DNA of 64,000 bases from Pseudomonadota bacterium. GTDB lineage: Bacteria > Pseudomonadota > Alphaproteobacteria > Rhizobiales > Rhizobiaceae. Location: positions 124,001-188,000 of the forward strand of contig JAIUPA010000038.1 of NCBI GenBank assembly GCA_020161665.1. Reading direction: 5' to 3'. How positions within the stretch are numbered: position 1 is the stretch's first letter; each line of letters starts with the position of its first letter. This document shows positions 43,498-52,027 of the stretch, piece by piece. The notes under the pieces are model-generated. The model did not search any database and had not been told where the DNA came from. It was given only the letters and a program-made list of their open reading frames with translations. A program made the translations under genes and the position numbers.

Positions 43498-43911
43498 TCA
43501 AAATTGCCAGGGGTCCATCAACTCAAGCTCGGTGTGCGCGAAATCCCGCGTATTGCGCGTGGCAAGACGCCCGCCATGAACGGCAGCGATGGCCGCGATC
43601 ATGCCGTCTTGCGCCGACATGGGATGCCCCTTGCGCACAGCCCTTCCCATGATTTCGCCATAGGCCAGTGCGGCCTCTTCCGTCAGGCCGAAAATGCGCC
43701 CCGCGAAACGGCGACGCCAATCTGCAAGGCTCAGATCCAGCCGGTTCGCACGTTCATCCGGGCGAATTTTCTGAATACCGAAGGCAATCTCGGCAATGAC
43801 GACGGTCGACAGGGCCAGTTCTGCGTCAAAGCGCACCAGCCAGTCGATGACATTGGCATCAGGCGCCTTTTTCAGTGTTTCCGAAATGACATTGGTGTCG
43901 AGGAAAATCAC
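43498..43911 (-). CDS. vapC: VapC-type PIN-domain ribonuclease toxin
   Basis: A 137-residue PIN domain. The acidic residues of the active site are visible: Asp5 in MIFLDTNVISE, Glu in VIAEIAFGI, and the later Asp residues of MSAQDGMIAAIA and TRNTRDFAH. Overlaps its antitoxin gene by four bases. Appears intact. It would cleave an RNA target (often initiator tRNA or rRNA in the family). Confidence 0.93.
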   Translation of the reverse strand: MIFLDTNVISETLKKAPDANVIDWLVRFDAELALSTVVIAEIAFGIQKIRPDERANRLDLSLADWRRRFAGRIFGLTEEAALAYGEIMGRAVRKGHPMSAQDGMIAAIAAVHGGRLATRNTRDFAHTELELMDPWQF

Positions 43912-44156
43912 AGGTCGAGACCCGAATGCGGCGTGCGGCTCTCGCGGATGACCACCTCAAGATCAATCTCCTCGCCATAGGCTTGCGAAACGCGCCGATA
44001 GAAATCGGCGGCAGGTTCGCGACCTGTCTCGCGCACCTCATAGGCTTCCAGCGCCCGCTCGACGATGTCGGCGATTGAGCGGTTCTCACGTCGCGCCAGA
44101 CGGTGCGCGAGATCACGCGCTCGGGCACTGCGAACAGAAAGCTGTGGTTCGGCCAT
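43908..44156 (-). CDS. vapB: VapB-type antitoxin (Rv0623-like, ribbon-helix-helix)
   Basis: An 82-residue protein: N-terminal DNA-binding part (LSVRSARARDLAHRLARRE and SIADIVERALEAYE) and an acidic tail that binds the toxin. Start ATG with a purine-rich AAAGGAG upstream. It is the first gene of the VapBC operon and autoregulates in known systems. Confidence 0.9.
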   Translation of the reverse strand: MAEPQLSVRSARARDLAHRLARRENRSIADIVERALEAYEVRETGREPAADFYRRVSQAYGEEIDLEVVIRESRTPHSGLDL

Positions 44157-44246
44157 GGGTTTCTCCTTTGCTAGAAATTATAGCGGTGATCGAAACAGCC
44201 ATCAAGATGGCACATGATGGCTAGCCATCTCGTTGAGCAAACAAAA

Positions 44247-44270
44247 ACGGCGCGGTGTTATCCGCGCCGT
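44247..44270 (-). terminator. Rho-independent terminator after the P450 operon
   Basis: On the minus strand, ACGGCGCGG (complement of 44262-44270) pairs with CCGCGCCGT (complement of 44247-44255) around a six-base loop and is followed by TTTTGTTT. It ends the operon P450-GS-GS-aldehyde dehydrogenase. A second inverted pair (GATCCGT/ACGGATC, 44274-44295) lies at the very end of the last gene. Confidence 0.87.
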
Positions 44271-44293
44271 TCTGATCCGTCTGATCACACGGA

Positions 44294-45721
44294 TCAATCG
44301 CCGTAACCGACGATGCCCTTGATTTCGAGGAAGTCGTGAATGCCCCAATCGGCATATTCGCGACCGTTGCCCGACTGCTTGTAGCCGCCGAACGGGGCCA
44401 TCGTGTCCCAATCCGGGTAGTTGAGGTAGACCGAACCGGCGCGCATCTTCAGCGCGATTGCACGGGCATGCTCCAGGTTTTCCGACTGGACGTAAGCGGC
44501 CAGACCGTAAACCGTGTCGTTGGCGATGGCGACGGCTTCGTCTTCGTCCTTGTAGGGCAGGATCGAGAGAACCGGGCCGAAGATTTCTTCGCGCGCAATG
44601 GTCATGTCGTTGGTCACGCCGCCGAAAACCGTCGGGCGAACGTAGTAGCCACGGTTGACCCCTTCCGGACGGCCAAGGCCACCGGCAACGAGCGTCGCGC
44701 CTTCTTTGATACCGGCTTCGATCAGGCGCTGCACCTTGTCGAACTGCAGCTGCGAAACGAGCGGGCCGAGAATGGTGGCTTCGTCGCGCGTATCGCCCAC
44801 GGTGAAGTTGGCCGCTTCGGACTTGGCATAGCCAAGCGCTTCTTCGTGACGATCCGCCGGAACCAGCATACGGGTCGGCGCATCGCAGGACTGGCCGGTG
44901 TTGCCGAAGCAGCCCTGCACGCCCTTGCGCACGGCGGTTTCGAGATCGGCATCGGGCAGAATGATGTTGGCGGACTTGCCGCCGAGTTCCTGCGCCACGC
45001 GCTTGACCGTATCCGCCGCCGTCTTGGCAACGATGATACCGGCGCGGGTGGAGCCGGTGAACGACACCATGTCCACATCCGGGTGGCCAGCCATGATCTG
45101 GCCGACATCCGGACCGGTGCCGTTGACGAGGTTGAACACGCCCTTCGGCACGCCAGCCTCTTCCATGATTTCAGCCCAGACGATACCGGAGATCGGAGCG
45201 ATTTCCGAAGGCTTCAGAACGACCGTGCAGCCCGTTGCAATGGCCGGAGCGACCTTGCAGACGATCTGGTTCAGCGGCCAGTTCCACGGCGTGATCAGCG
45301 CCACGACGCCAATCGGCTCCTTGACGATGGTGGTAGCACCGCGCTTTTCGGTGAACTTGAAGGTTTCGAGACCGGCAATCGTCGATTCCAGATGCGCGCG
45401 ACCGGCCCAGGCCTGTGCTTCGCGTGCGAAGGTGATCGGCGCGCCCATTTCGTAGCTGACGGCCTGTGCGATGTCTTCGAAGCGCTTGTTATAGACTTCG
45501 AGGATCTTCTTCAAAAGCGCGAGGCGCTCTTCGAACGGGGTCTGCGAGAAGGTGACGAAGGCGGCCTTGGCGGCGGCAACGGCCTTGTCCACGTCAGCCT
45601 TGGAGCCGACGGAAATCTTCGTATAGGCCTCTTCCGTCGACGGATCGATCACGTCGAGGGTTGCGGGAATGACCGGATCGACCCAGGCGCCGTCGATGTA
45701 AAACTTCAGATGATTGGACAT
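44294..45721 (-). CDS. NAD(P)-dependent aldehyde dehydrogenase
   Basis: A 475-residue ALDH-superfamily enzyme with Asn147 in WNWPL, the general base Glu245 in QELGGKS and the nucleophile Cys279 in NTGQSCDAPTRM. All catalytic residues are present. As the last gene of an operon with a P450 fusion and two glutamine-synthetase-like ligases, it probably oxidises a gamma-glutamylated or free aminoaldehyde, like PuuC of the E. coli putrescine pathway. The substrate is inferred from context. Confidence 0.93.
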   Translation of the reverse strand: MSNHLKFYIDGAWVDPVIPATLDVIDPSTEEAYTKISVGSKADVDKAVAAAKAAFVTFSQTPFEERLALLKKILEVYNKRFEDIAQAVSYEMGAPITFAREAQAWAGRAHLESTIAGLETFKFTEKRGATTIVKEPIGVVALITPWNWPLNQIVCKVAPAIATGCTVVLKPSEIAPISGIVWAEIMEEAGVPKGVFNLVNGTGPDVGQIMAGHPDVDMVSFTGSTRAGIIVAKTAADTVKRVAQELGGKSANIILPDADLETAVRKGVQGCFGNTGQSCDAPTRMLVPADRHEEALGYAKSEAANFTVGDTRDEATILGPLVSQLQFDKVQRLIEAGIKEGATLVAGGLGRPEGVNRGYYVRPTVFGGVTNDMTIAREEIFGPVLSILPYKDEDEAVAIANDTVYGLAAYVQSENLEHARAIALKMRAGSVYLNYPDWDTMAPFGGYKQSGNGREYADWGIHDFLEIKGIVGYGD

Positions 45722-45795
45722 AGTTCCTCTCTGTTATGCTTTGATTCTGATTGTCCGCGGGCGGCTTTCGCCACCCGCTTTCTGATCGGCTTCGC

Positions 45796-47283
45796 TCAGG
45801 GCAGATAGTCCATGTAGCGATCCATATCCCAATTCGTAACCTCTTTCAGGAAGCGCTTCCAGTCGTCTCGCTTCATGAGATCATAAAGTTCGTAGAGACG
45901 GCCCGGCATGGCTTCCAGCACGAGGTCATCGGCCTTCAGCGCATCCAGCGCCTCGTTGAGGTTGAGCGGGATGAGGTCGACGTGGCCGCCCGCCTTCATG
46001 ACTTCGACGACGTTGCGATCTTCCGGTGCGCCGGGGTCGATCTTGTTGGTGAGACCGTCATCGAGCGCCTTGATGAGGGCGGCGCAGAACAGGTGCTGGT
46101 TGACCATGGCATCGACGGCGCGGAACTCGAAACGGTCCGGAGCCGAGATGCGGATGGTGCAGGAGCGGTTCTGCAGGCCCCAGTTGGCACCGATCGGAGC
46201 CCAGAGGCCCACATCGGCAAAGCGGCGGTAGGAGTTGACGGTGGAGGCACCGATGGCCGTCAGAGCGCCGATATGCTTCAGCGCGCCGCCCAGCGCATGG
46301 TGGCCGAGTTCGGTCGGCAGCCAGCCGCCTTCCTTGTTTTCGAACTCGTTGACGCCGCCCTTGGTGTAGGTGAACACCTCTTCCATGCCCGGCAGCTCAC
46401 CGGAAACGAGGTGCTGGACCTGCGCTTCACCGCCCGACCAGATGGAGCAATTGTGGTGGCAGCCATTGGCGGGAACGCCCATCATCGGCTTGGCCATGAA
46501 GCAGGCGATCAGACCATGCTGGCGGGCCACTTCGTTGCAGATCTGGCGGTAGGTCGTCAGGCGGTCGCAGGTGCGAACGGCATCGTCAAAGGCGAAGTTC
46601 AGTTCCAGAAGGCCCGGAGCGTCTTCCACGTCGCCCTGGATCATGTCGAGACCCATGGCGTGGGCATATTCATAAACCTGCTTCCAGACGTGGCGAGCGG
46701 ATTCGAACTGGCCGATATGGTAGGCGTAGGGCTCGGTGATGCCGGAATAGGGAACGGAGGAGCCTTCCGGGTTCTTCTTCAGCCACAGCATTTCCGGCTC
46801 CATGCCAACGCGCAGATGCAGGCCGTTGTGCTTTTCGCGGAATTCGCGGTCGAAGCGCTTCAGGTTGCCACGCACGTCGCATTCGAAGTAACCACCGGGG
46901 TTCTTGGCGTCTTCCAGACCGTAGAAGAGCGTGCAGAACACGCGCGCCACCGACTTGTCCCACGGCAGCTGGCAGAAGGTTTCCGGGTCCGGCAGGGCCA
47001 GCACTTCGCCGTCATTGGCGGAGAAGCCGTAAAGGCTACCGTTCATGTCGGTGTCGACGTTGGTGACGCCACCCATCCAGGTCTGCACACCCTTGCGGGC
47101 GTTGGTCAGCCAATGGCGGGCCGGAACGGCCTTGCCCAGCACGCGACCAGTGATCGAGACATACTGGTAATAGATATATTCAACGCCAAGCGACTTGATC
47201 TTTTCCGAGACACGGGCAACGCGTTCGGCGCGCTTCGGGTCGTTGAGTTCGCGGTAAAGATCACAGTTGGGATTCATGGACAT
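45796..47283 (-). CDS. Glutamine-synthetase-family ligase 2 (gamma-glutamylamide synthetase candidate)
   Basis: A 495-residue GS-fold enzyme with the ATP motif KPMMGVPANGCHHNCSIW, the metal-site Glu residues in GMEPEMLWL and GDVEDAPGLLELNF, and the NRSCTIRI active-site segment. Its catalytic set looks complete. The N-terminus and sequence are unlike housekeeping GlnA and closer to the PuuA/GlnT-like group, which joins glutamate to amines. GAGGAG precedes the ATG. It shares an operon with the second GS homologue and the P450. Expected reaction: glutamate + amine + ATP to gamma-glutamylamide. Confidence 0.85.
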   Translation of the reverse strand: MSMNPNCDLYRELNDPKRAERVARVSEKIKSLGVEYIYYQYVSITGRVLGKAVPARHWLTNARKGVQTWMGGVTNVDTDMNGSLYGFSANDGEVLALPDPETFCQLPWDKSVARVFCTLFYGLEDAKNPGGYFECDVRGNLKRFDREFREKHNGLHLRVGMEPEMLWLKKNPEGSSVPYSGITEPYAYHIGQFESARHVWKQVYEYAHAMGLDMIQGDVEDAPGLLELNFAFDDAVRTCDRLTTYRQICNEVARQHGLIACFMAKPMMGVPANGCHHNCSIWSGGEAQVQHLVSGELPGMEEVFTYTKGGVNEFENKEGGWLPTELGHHALGGALKHIGALTAIGASTVNSYRRFADVGLWAPIGANWGLQNRSCTIRISAPDRFEFRAVDAMVNQHLFCAALIKALDDGLTNKIDPGAPEDRNVVEVMKAGGHVDLIPLNLNEALDALKADDLVLEAMPGRLYELYDLMKRDDWKRFLKEVTNWDMDRYMDYLP

Positions 47284-47334
47284 TGGCGGTTCTCCTCTTG
47301 TGGTTTCTTGTTTTCAGGTTGGCGGTTGAAAGGG

Positions 47335-48657
47335 TCAGCCTTCGAGGTAGCGGGCAAGTTCGGCGGCGCTGACGGCCTTGGCGAGACTTGCATGCTCGAC
47401 CTCGCAGACATGGGCGAAGTGGTTGGTGAAGGTTTCCCCGAAGCACTTGGCGGCGTGCTTGCTGGCGCGCAGGCGATCGGCGGCATCCTTCAGGTCGCGC
47501 GGCAGGCGGGTGGCACCGGGCGGAATGTCATCCGGGCCGCCAAAAGGCGTAGCATCGGGCGGCGTCAGGCTTTCCTCGATCCCGTCGAGACCACCGGCGA
47601 GCGCCAGCGCCAGCGTCAGGTGCGGGTTGCAATCGGCCCCCGGCAGGCGGAATTCGAGGCGGGCGCTGTCCTCAGCACTCGGCACAGACCGGACTGCCGT
47701 GGTGAAGGTGTATTCAGCCCATGTGACCGACTTCGGAGCCCAGGAACCGGGCGCAAAGCGGCGGTAGGCGTTGACCGTATTAGCGGCCAGCGCAAAGGCT
47801 TCCGGCGTCAGGCGCGCCATGCCGCCGATGAAGTTCTTCGCCTTGGCGTTGGTCGTGGCCGACGGATCGGCAAAGATGTTCTTGCCGGTTGCCTTGTCCC
47901 AGAGCGACAGCACGACATGGCCGCCAATGCCGGGGAAGGGGGCGCCCATGGAGGCCATGAAGCTTGCCGTCATATCGCGGCTGCGGGCAAAGGAGCGGGC
48001 GGCGATGCGGAAGAAGGCGGCGTCATCGGCAGCCTTCATCGGCGTTTCGGCGGCGAGCGTCGCCTCGAAGCAGCCCGGACCCAGCTCACCGGCAACGGCG
48101 AACAGCGAAACGCCGTGGTCGAGAATGGTCTGCTCCAGATCGGCCACAAACTCGGCCTGATCGGCAGCCGTCTGGCCGGACCAGCACTTGTTTTCCGGCA
48201 TGAAGGTCGTGAAATTGGCGAAGCCCTTTTCGCGCAGGCTTGCGGCATTCTCCTCCAGAAAGATGACTTCGAACTCAAAGGCGGCGCGCACTTCAAAGCC
48301 CATGGCATCGGCGCGTTCAATCTGCTTGCGCAGCACGTCGCGCGGCAGAAGGCCCTTATTGTCGCCTGCATATTCGGCGATGATCGTCGCCGCATTCGGC
48401 TCAAAACCGTAAGGACGCAGCGAGGCGAAATCGAGCTTCAGCGCTTCCGTCAGGTAGGGACCACCGCCGAAGAGGTTATCGGAATTGTCCCAATAGGGCA
48501 GGGTGTTGGAAAAGCGCGGATCGCGCGCCCAGGCCAGAAACTGGTCACGGCGCAGGCGGCGTTCGCGGAAGCTCGAGGCATAGTCGAACAGGCCGACATG
48601 CAGAACGTCGATGCCTTCCTTTTCAAGGCGCTCGGCCAGTTGTTTCAGATCGGTCAT
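47335..48657 (-). CDS. Glutamine-synthetase-family ligase 1 (divergent)
   Basis: A 440-residue GS-fold protein with AAFEFEVIFLE and ELGPGCFEATLAAE metal-site segments. The ATP-binding region reads FMASMGAPFPGIGGHVVLSLW, so the usual KP at its start is replaced, and the NRS motif region is YTFTTAVR. It may have altered nucleotide or substrate binding, or may act with the next GS homologue as a second subunit. GGAG lies 7 bases before the ATG. It is 51 bases upstream of ligase 2 and 72 bases downstream of the P450 gene. Confidence 0.83.
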   Translation of the reverse strand: MTDLKQLAERLEKEGIDVLHVGLFDYASSFRERRLRRDQFLAWARDPRFSNTLPYWDNSDNLFGGGPYLTEALKLDFASLRPYGFEPNAATIIAEYAGDNKGLLPRDVLRKQIERADAMGFEVRAAFEFEVIFLEENAASLREKGFANFTTFMPENKCWSGQTAADQAEFVADLEQTILDHGVSLFAVAGELGPGCFEATLAAETPMKAADDAAFFRIAARSFARSRDMTASFMASMGAPFPGIGGHVVLSLWDKATGKNIFADPSATTNAKAKNFIGGMARLTPEAFALAANTVNAYRRFAPGSWAPKSVTWAEYTFTTAVRSVPSAEDSARLEFRLPGADCNPHLTLALALAGGLDGIEESLTPPDATPFGGPDDIPPGATRLPRDLKDAADRLRASKHAAKCFGETFTNHFAHVCEVEHASLAKAVSAAELARYLEG

Positions 48658-48729
48658 GAAGCACTCCGGGGTTTGGCGGGATAAACACCCCGCCACGACA
48701 GCGGCGGGGCGGCGTGTCGTAAGGTCCGG

Positions 48730-51621
48730 TCAGTAAACGTCGCGCAGGTAGCGCTTTTCGCGGCGAAGGGCTTCGAGTGCATCGCCGGCTGCCTCAAGGC
48801 TCATGCCGCCTTCAGACGCGATGATCGCAATCAGTGCCTCTTCCACGTCAGCGGCCATGCGGCTCGCATCACCACAGACATAGACGTAGGCGCCAGCCTG
48901 CAGCCAGGCGTAAAGCTCGGCAGCCTCTTGCTTCATGCGGTGCTGCACGTAGATCTTCTCGGCCTGATCGCGGGAGAAAGCGAGCGACAGCTTCGTCAGC
49001 ACGCCGTCCTTTTCAAACGCCGCCAGATCATCCCCATAGAGAAAGTCGGTGGCGCGGTTGCGGTCGCCGAAGAACAGCCAGTTCTTGCCCTTGGCAGCGC
49101 GGGCGCGGCGCTCCTGCAGGAAGGCGCGGAAGGGGGCAATGCCGGTGCCCGGACCAATCATGATCACCGGGGCCGCATCATCTTCCGGCACGCGGAAGGC
49201 GCGGTTTGGCGAGGGGAACATCGCCACCTTGCCATCACGCACGCGGTCTGCGAGCCAGGTGGAGGCCACGCCGCCACGATCCCGCCCATGGGCATGGTAG
49301 CGCACGGCGGCCACCGTCAGGTGGATAGTACCCGGATGCTCCTTCGGGCTGGACGCGATGGAATAGGCGCGGTGCTGCAACGGCTTCAACAGGGTGATGA
49401 AGTCGGCAAGCGAGAGGCGGCCGCGCGGCACCATGTTGACGAGATCGAGCACATCGCGGCCATAGGTCCAGGCATCAAGCGCCTGCTTGTCGCCATGTTC
49501 GAGAATGTGGGCAAGTTCCGCATCGCCCGTGAGGCTTGCGACCTTCGCCACCAGTTCGCGCGACGGTGCACCCAGCTCAAACCCTTCCGAAAGCAGGGTC
49601 CCGAGCGGCTTTTCAAAGCCCGTCACCGGCTGGTGGGCGCAGGTGCCAAAAGCCGCCATGATGGCGTTGACGAGCGACGGGTCATTGGCCGGGATCACGC
49701 CGATGCAATCGCCTGCCTCATAGGTCAGGCCACTGTCGCCGAGATCAATCTCGATGTGGCGCGTATCCTTGGCGGAACCGTCCCCCGAAAGGCGGCGGTT
49801 TGCGGTCATGACGGCGGCGTAAGGGTTGCGACGGTTCCACTTGGCGCGGGTTGCGGTCTCCGTCGTCGCTTCGACGGCGGCTTCCTCACCCTCGACGGTC
49901 TTGATGACGGTCAGCGCCCGCTCCACCCAGGGGAAGGCAATGGCGGCGTAGTTCACGTCGCAATCAATGCGGGCTTCGATGGATTTCGCGCCCAACGCCT
50001 GAAGACGGGCGTCAATGAGGCGACCGGCGGCGCAGAAGGTTTCGTAACCGGAGTCACCCATCGACATCAGCGAGTAGGAGAGGCCCGAAAGGTCCGGTGC
50101 ATCGTCTGCCGTGATCGCATCCCAGAAATTGCGGGCCGTATCGGGCATTTCGCCCTGACCATAGGTGGAGGTCACGATCAGCAGGCGCTTCAGACCGGCC
50201 AGATCCTCCATGGCGATGCTGTCGAGCGAGAGAACGCGCGGTGCAAAACCCTTGCCCGTGGCAATCCCGGCAATGTCGCTCGCCATCTGCTCGGCATTGC
50301 CGGTCTGGGTGCCGTAAAGAATGGTCAGCGAAACGGCGGGGCCGGTCTCGGTGGCGGCTGCGGCACCTTCTGCCGGGGCGGCAGCACTTGGCGGAATGAA
50401 CGCCTCTTTCGTGCCCTTGTCGAAGCTGATCGGCATGACAATCGGGCCGGTATTGCCGCTATCGGGCAGGAAGCGGGCGCCGTCGAGAATTTTCACATTG
50501 CGGACGCGGTGGGCAAGGATCGCCAGCGCTTCCGTCATGTCACCACGGGCAATGAAGTGGCCAAGGCAGTGGTGCGCGCCGCCACCAAAGCCGAAATGCG
50601 GCTTGCGTTCGGCGGTGATGTCAAAGGACGGATCGGGGAAGGCGCGCGGATCGGTCGTGGCCGCCTGACTGAACAGGTGCACCGTGGTGCCTGCCTTGAT
50701 CTCCAGACCCTGATAGGTGAAGTCTTCCACCGCTTCGCGCGTGACCCACGTAATGGTCGGGCGAAGGCGCATAACTTCTTCAACGGCGGCCTTGCCAAGT
50801 TCCGGGTTGTCGCCCAGCATCTTCCACTGGGCGGGATGGCGCGAGAACACCTCCATCGCCAGACCGATCTGGTTGCGGGTCGTATCAATGCCGCCGAAGA
50901 TGGCGAGCACGATCATGTCGTACAGTTCCTGATCGGAGAGCGCTTCCGCGCTTTCCATATTGGTTTTCACCAGCATGGAGAGGAAGTCTTCGCCGAGCGG
51001 CTTGGCGCGCATTTCCTCGACCAGCGCCATCACATAGCCGAAGAGCTTCTCAGTGGCGGCTTCAACCGTTGCCAGGTCCTGCTTGAAGGTGACACCGAGC
51101 GCCAGACCCATGTCGGTCGCAAGGTCAGCCAGCGCCCGCCACTTGTCGTGCGGCAGGCCGAGCAGCATGCAGATCACGCGCGTCGCATAGGGCTCGGCGA
51201 AATCCGCCATGAATTCGCAGGAACCCTTTTCGACGAAATTGTCGATCAGTTCGTTGGCGAGCGCCGCAAAGGCCGGGCGCAGGCTGATGACCAGCTTGGG
51301 CGAAAAGGCTGGGTTGGCCAGACGGCGCAGGCGAGCATGGTTTGCCCCTTCCTGCGAGAGCAGCATGTTTTCCCACCAGTTGGCGAAGTGACCCGTGACG
51401 CCGTTCAGCTTCGGCCACGCATAGGAACCCTGACGCAGGCGCGCATCGCGCATCAGCTTGTGCACTTCGTCATAGCGCAAAACGGCAAGACCGTAATTGG
51501 TGCGCGCGCACCAGCTGGCCTCACGCGCCGCGTTCACATCATCCGAACGGATCGAAAAATTCGGGTCGGTCATATCGAGGTAGGGAAGGTGATCCATCTC
51601 GATCTTCACATGCTCATTCAT
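48730..51621 (-). CDS. Self-sufficient cytochrome P450-reductase fusion
   Basis: A 963-residue soluble fusion. Residues 1-405 are a bacterial P450: the oxygen-binding helix FGGIDTT (242-248), the ExxR pair Glu282/Arg285, and heme-ligand Cys352 in FGFGGGAHHCLGHF. An Ala/Pro-rich linker (about 408-428) leads to a flavodoxin domain (ILYGTQTGNAEQM, from 434), then FAD- and NADP-binding domains (RAYSIASSPKEHPG; GPGTGIAPFRAFLQERR) ending RDVY. The P450 part resembles soluble CYP107-like enzymes, not CYP102. The start (ATG 51621) has AGAGGGG upstream, and a sigma-54 promoter precedes it. It heads an operon with amine-glutamylating enzymes; proposed substrate: a gamma-glutamylamine or amine. Confidence 0.93.
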   Translation of the reverse strand: MNEHVKIEMDHLPYLDMTDPNFSIRSDDVNAAREASWCARTNYGLAVLRYDEVHKLMRDARLRQGSYAWPKLNGVTGHFANWWENMLLSQEGANHARLRRLANPAFSPKLVISLRPAFAALANELIDNFVEKGSCEFMADFAEPYATRVICMLLGLPHDKWRALADLATDMGLALGVTFKQDLATVEAATEKLFGYVMALVEEMRAKPLGEDFLSMLVKTNMESAEALSDQELYDMIVLAIFGGIDTTRNQIGLAMEVFSRHPAQWKMLGDNPELGKAAVEEVMRLRPTITWVTREAVEDFTYQGLEIKAGTTVHLFSQAATTDPRAFPDPSFDITAERKPHFGFGGGAHHCLGHFIARGDMTEALAILAHRVRNVKILDGARFLPDSGNTGPIVMPISFDKGTKEAFIPPSAAAPAEGAAAATETGPAVSLTILYGTQTGNAEQMASDIAGIATGKGFAPRVLSLDSIAMEDLAGLKRLLIVTSTYGQGEMPDTARNFWDAITADDAPDLSGLSYSLMSMGDSGYETFCAAGRLIDARLQALGAKSIEARIDCDVNYAAIAFPWVERALTVIKTVEGEEAAVEATTETATRAKWNRRNPYAAVMTANRRLSGDGSAKDTRHIEIDLGDSGLTYEAGDCIGVIPANDPSLVNAIMAAFGTCAHQPVTGFEKPLGTLLSEGFELGAPSRELVAKVASLTGDAELAHILEHGDKQALDAWTYGRDVLDLVNMVPRGRLSLADFITLLKPLQHRAYSIASSPKEHPGTIHLTVAAVRYHAHGRDRGGVASTWLADRVRDGKVAMFPSPNRAFRVPEDDAAPVIMIGPGTGIAPFRAFLQERRARAAKGKNWLFFGDRNRATDFLYGDDLAAFEKDGVLTKLSLAFSRDQAEKIYVQHRMKQEAAELYAWLQAGAYVYVCGDASRMAADVEEALIAIIASEGGMSLEAAGDALEALRREKRYLRDVY

Positions 51622-51660
51622 CGTCATCCCCTCTGGCTTTGCCATTTTGAAAGGATAAGC

Positions 51661-51676
51661 AGCAAACGCCGTGCCA
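51661..51676 (-). promoter_or_regulatory. Sigma-54 (-24/-12) promoter of the P450 operon
   Basis: Read on the minus strand: TGGCAC, five bases, TTGCT, an exact match to the RpoN consensus, with transcription expected to start near 51650, about 29 bases before the start codon. Flanking bases are nearly identical to the promoter at 60750-60765. Confidence 0.88.
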
Positions 51677-51782
51677 GCTTGGCGCGATTTCACAACGTAT
51701 TGTTTTTATTGATATAATTTTTCGAAGCCGCAGGGCAGGTCAACGTAACATCGGCCATGATGCATTTTCGCTACGGGATTTG

Positions 51783-51798
51783 GCTGCATTCCTGCAGC
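51783..51798. promoter_or_regulatory. Candidate upstream activator site
   Basis: GCTGCA-TTCC-TGCAGC is a perfect inverted repeat with six-base arms, about 110 bases upstream of the P450 -24 element and 160 bases upstream of the opposing one, distances usual for sigma-54 activators. Confidence 0.4.
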
Positions 51799-51958
51799 AT
51801 TCACCGCATCGCTGTCACAGAGCAGCCAAGGGCAGCGTTTTGCCGTGCGAATACGAAGGCAGATCGTGGATTGATGCAATTTTGGGGTTGATAATGCAAA
51901 ATTGCAGCGTCATTCTGCGAAAAACCGGCCAAGTCGTTGATTTTCAATTGTCAACTTA

Positions 51959-51974
51959 TGGCATGGTTCTTGCT
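51959..51974 (+). promoter_or_regulatory. Sigma-54 (-24/-12) promoter of the amidotransferase operon
   Basis: TGGCAT, five bases, TTGCT on the plus strand fits the RpoN consensus in all invariant positions. Transcription would start near 51985, about 43 bases before the ATG at 52028. Confidence 0.78.
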
Positions 51975-52027
51975 GCTCTGGTTGTGGCAGTCCGCCTCAA
52001 CTTGAAAAGCAGAATGACAGACAGACC

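Larger units (their letters stand above)
51622..52027. promoter_or_regulatory. 406-base divergent control region, P450 operon / amidotransferase operon
   Basis: No gene is seen here. It holds sigma-54 promoters facing both ways (51661-51676 minus, 51959-51974 plus). Between them are inverted repeats suited to activator binding: GCTGCA-TTCC-TGCAGC (51783-51798) and TGCAATTTT...AAAATTGCA (51875-51883, 51898-51906). An AT-rich tract at 51700-51725 could bend or bind IHF. Confidence 0.7.

Noticed and set aside
45751..48684. A 977-codon open frame on the plus strand across the two glutamine-synthetase genes
   Set aside because: It is the antisense shadow of two well-recognised ligase genes. Its composition (many His, Arg and Gly) is the usual product of high-GC codon bias, and no domain is visible.
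48928..51717. A 929-codon open frame on the plus strand across the P450 fusion gene
   Set aside because: It is the antisense shadow of the P450-reductase gene, with no recognisable motif and no ribosome binding site.
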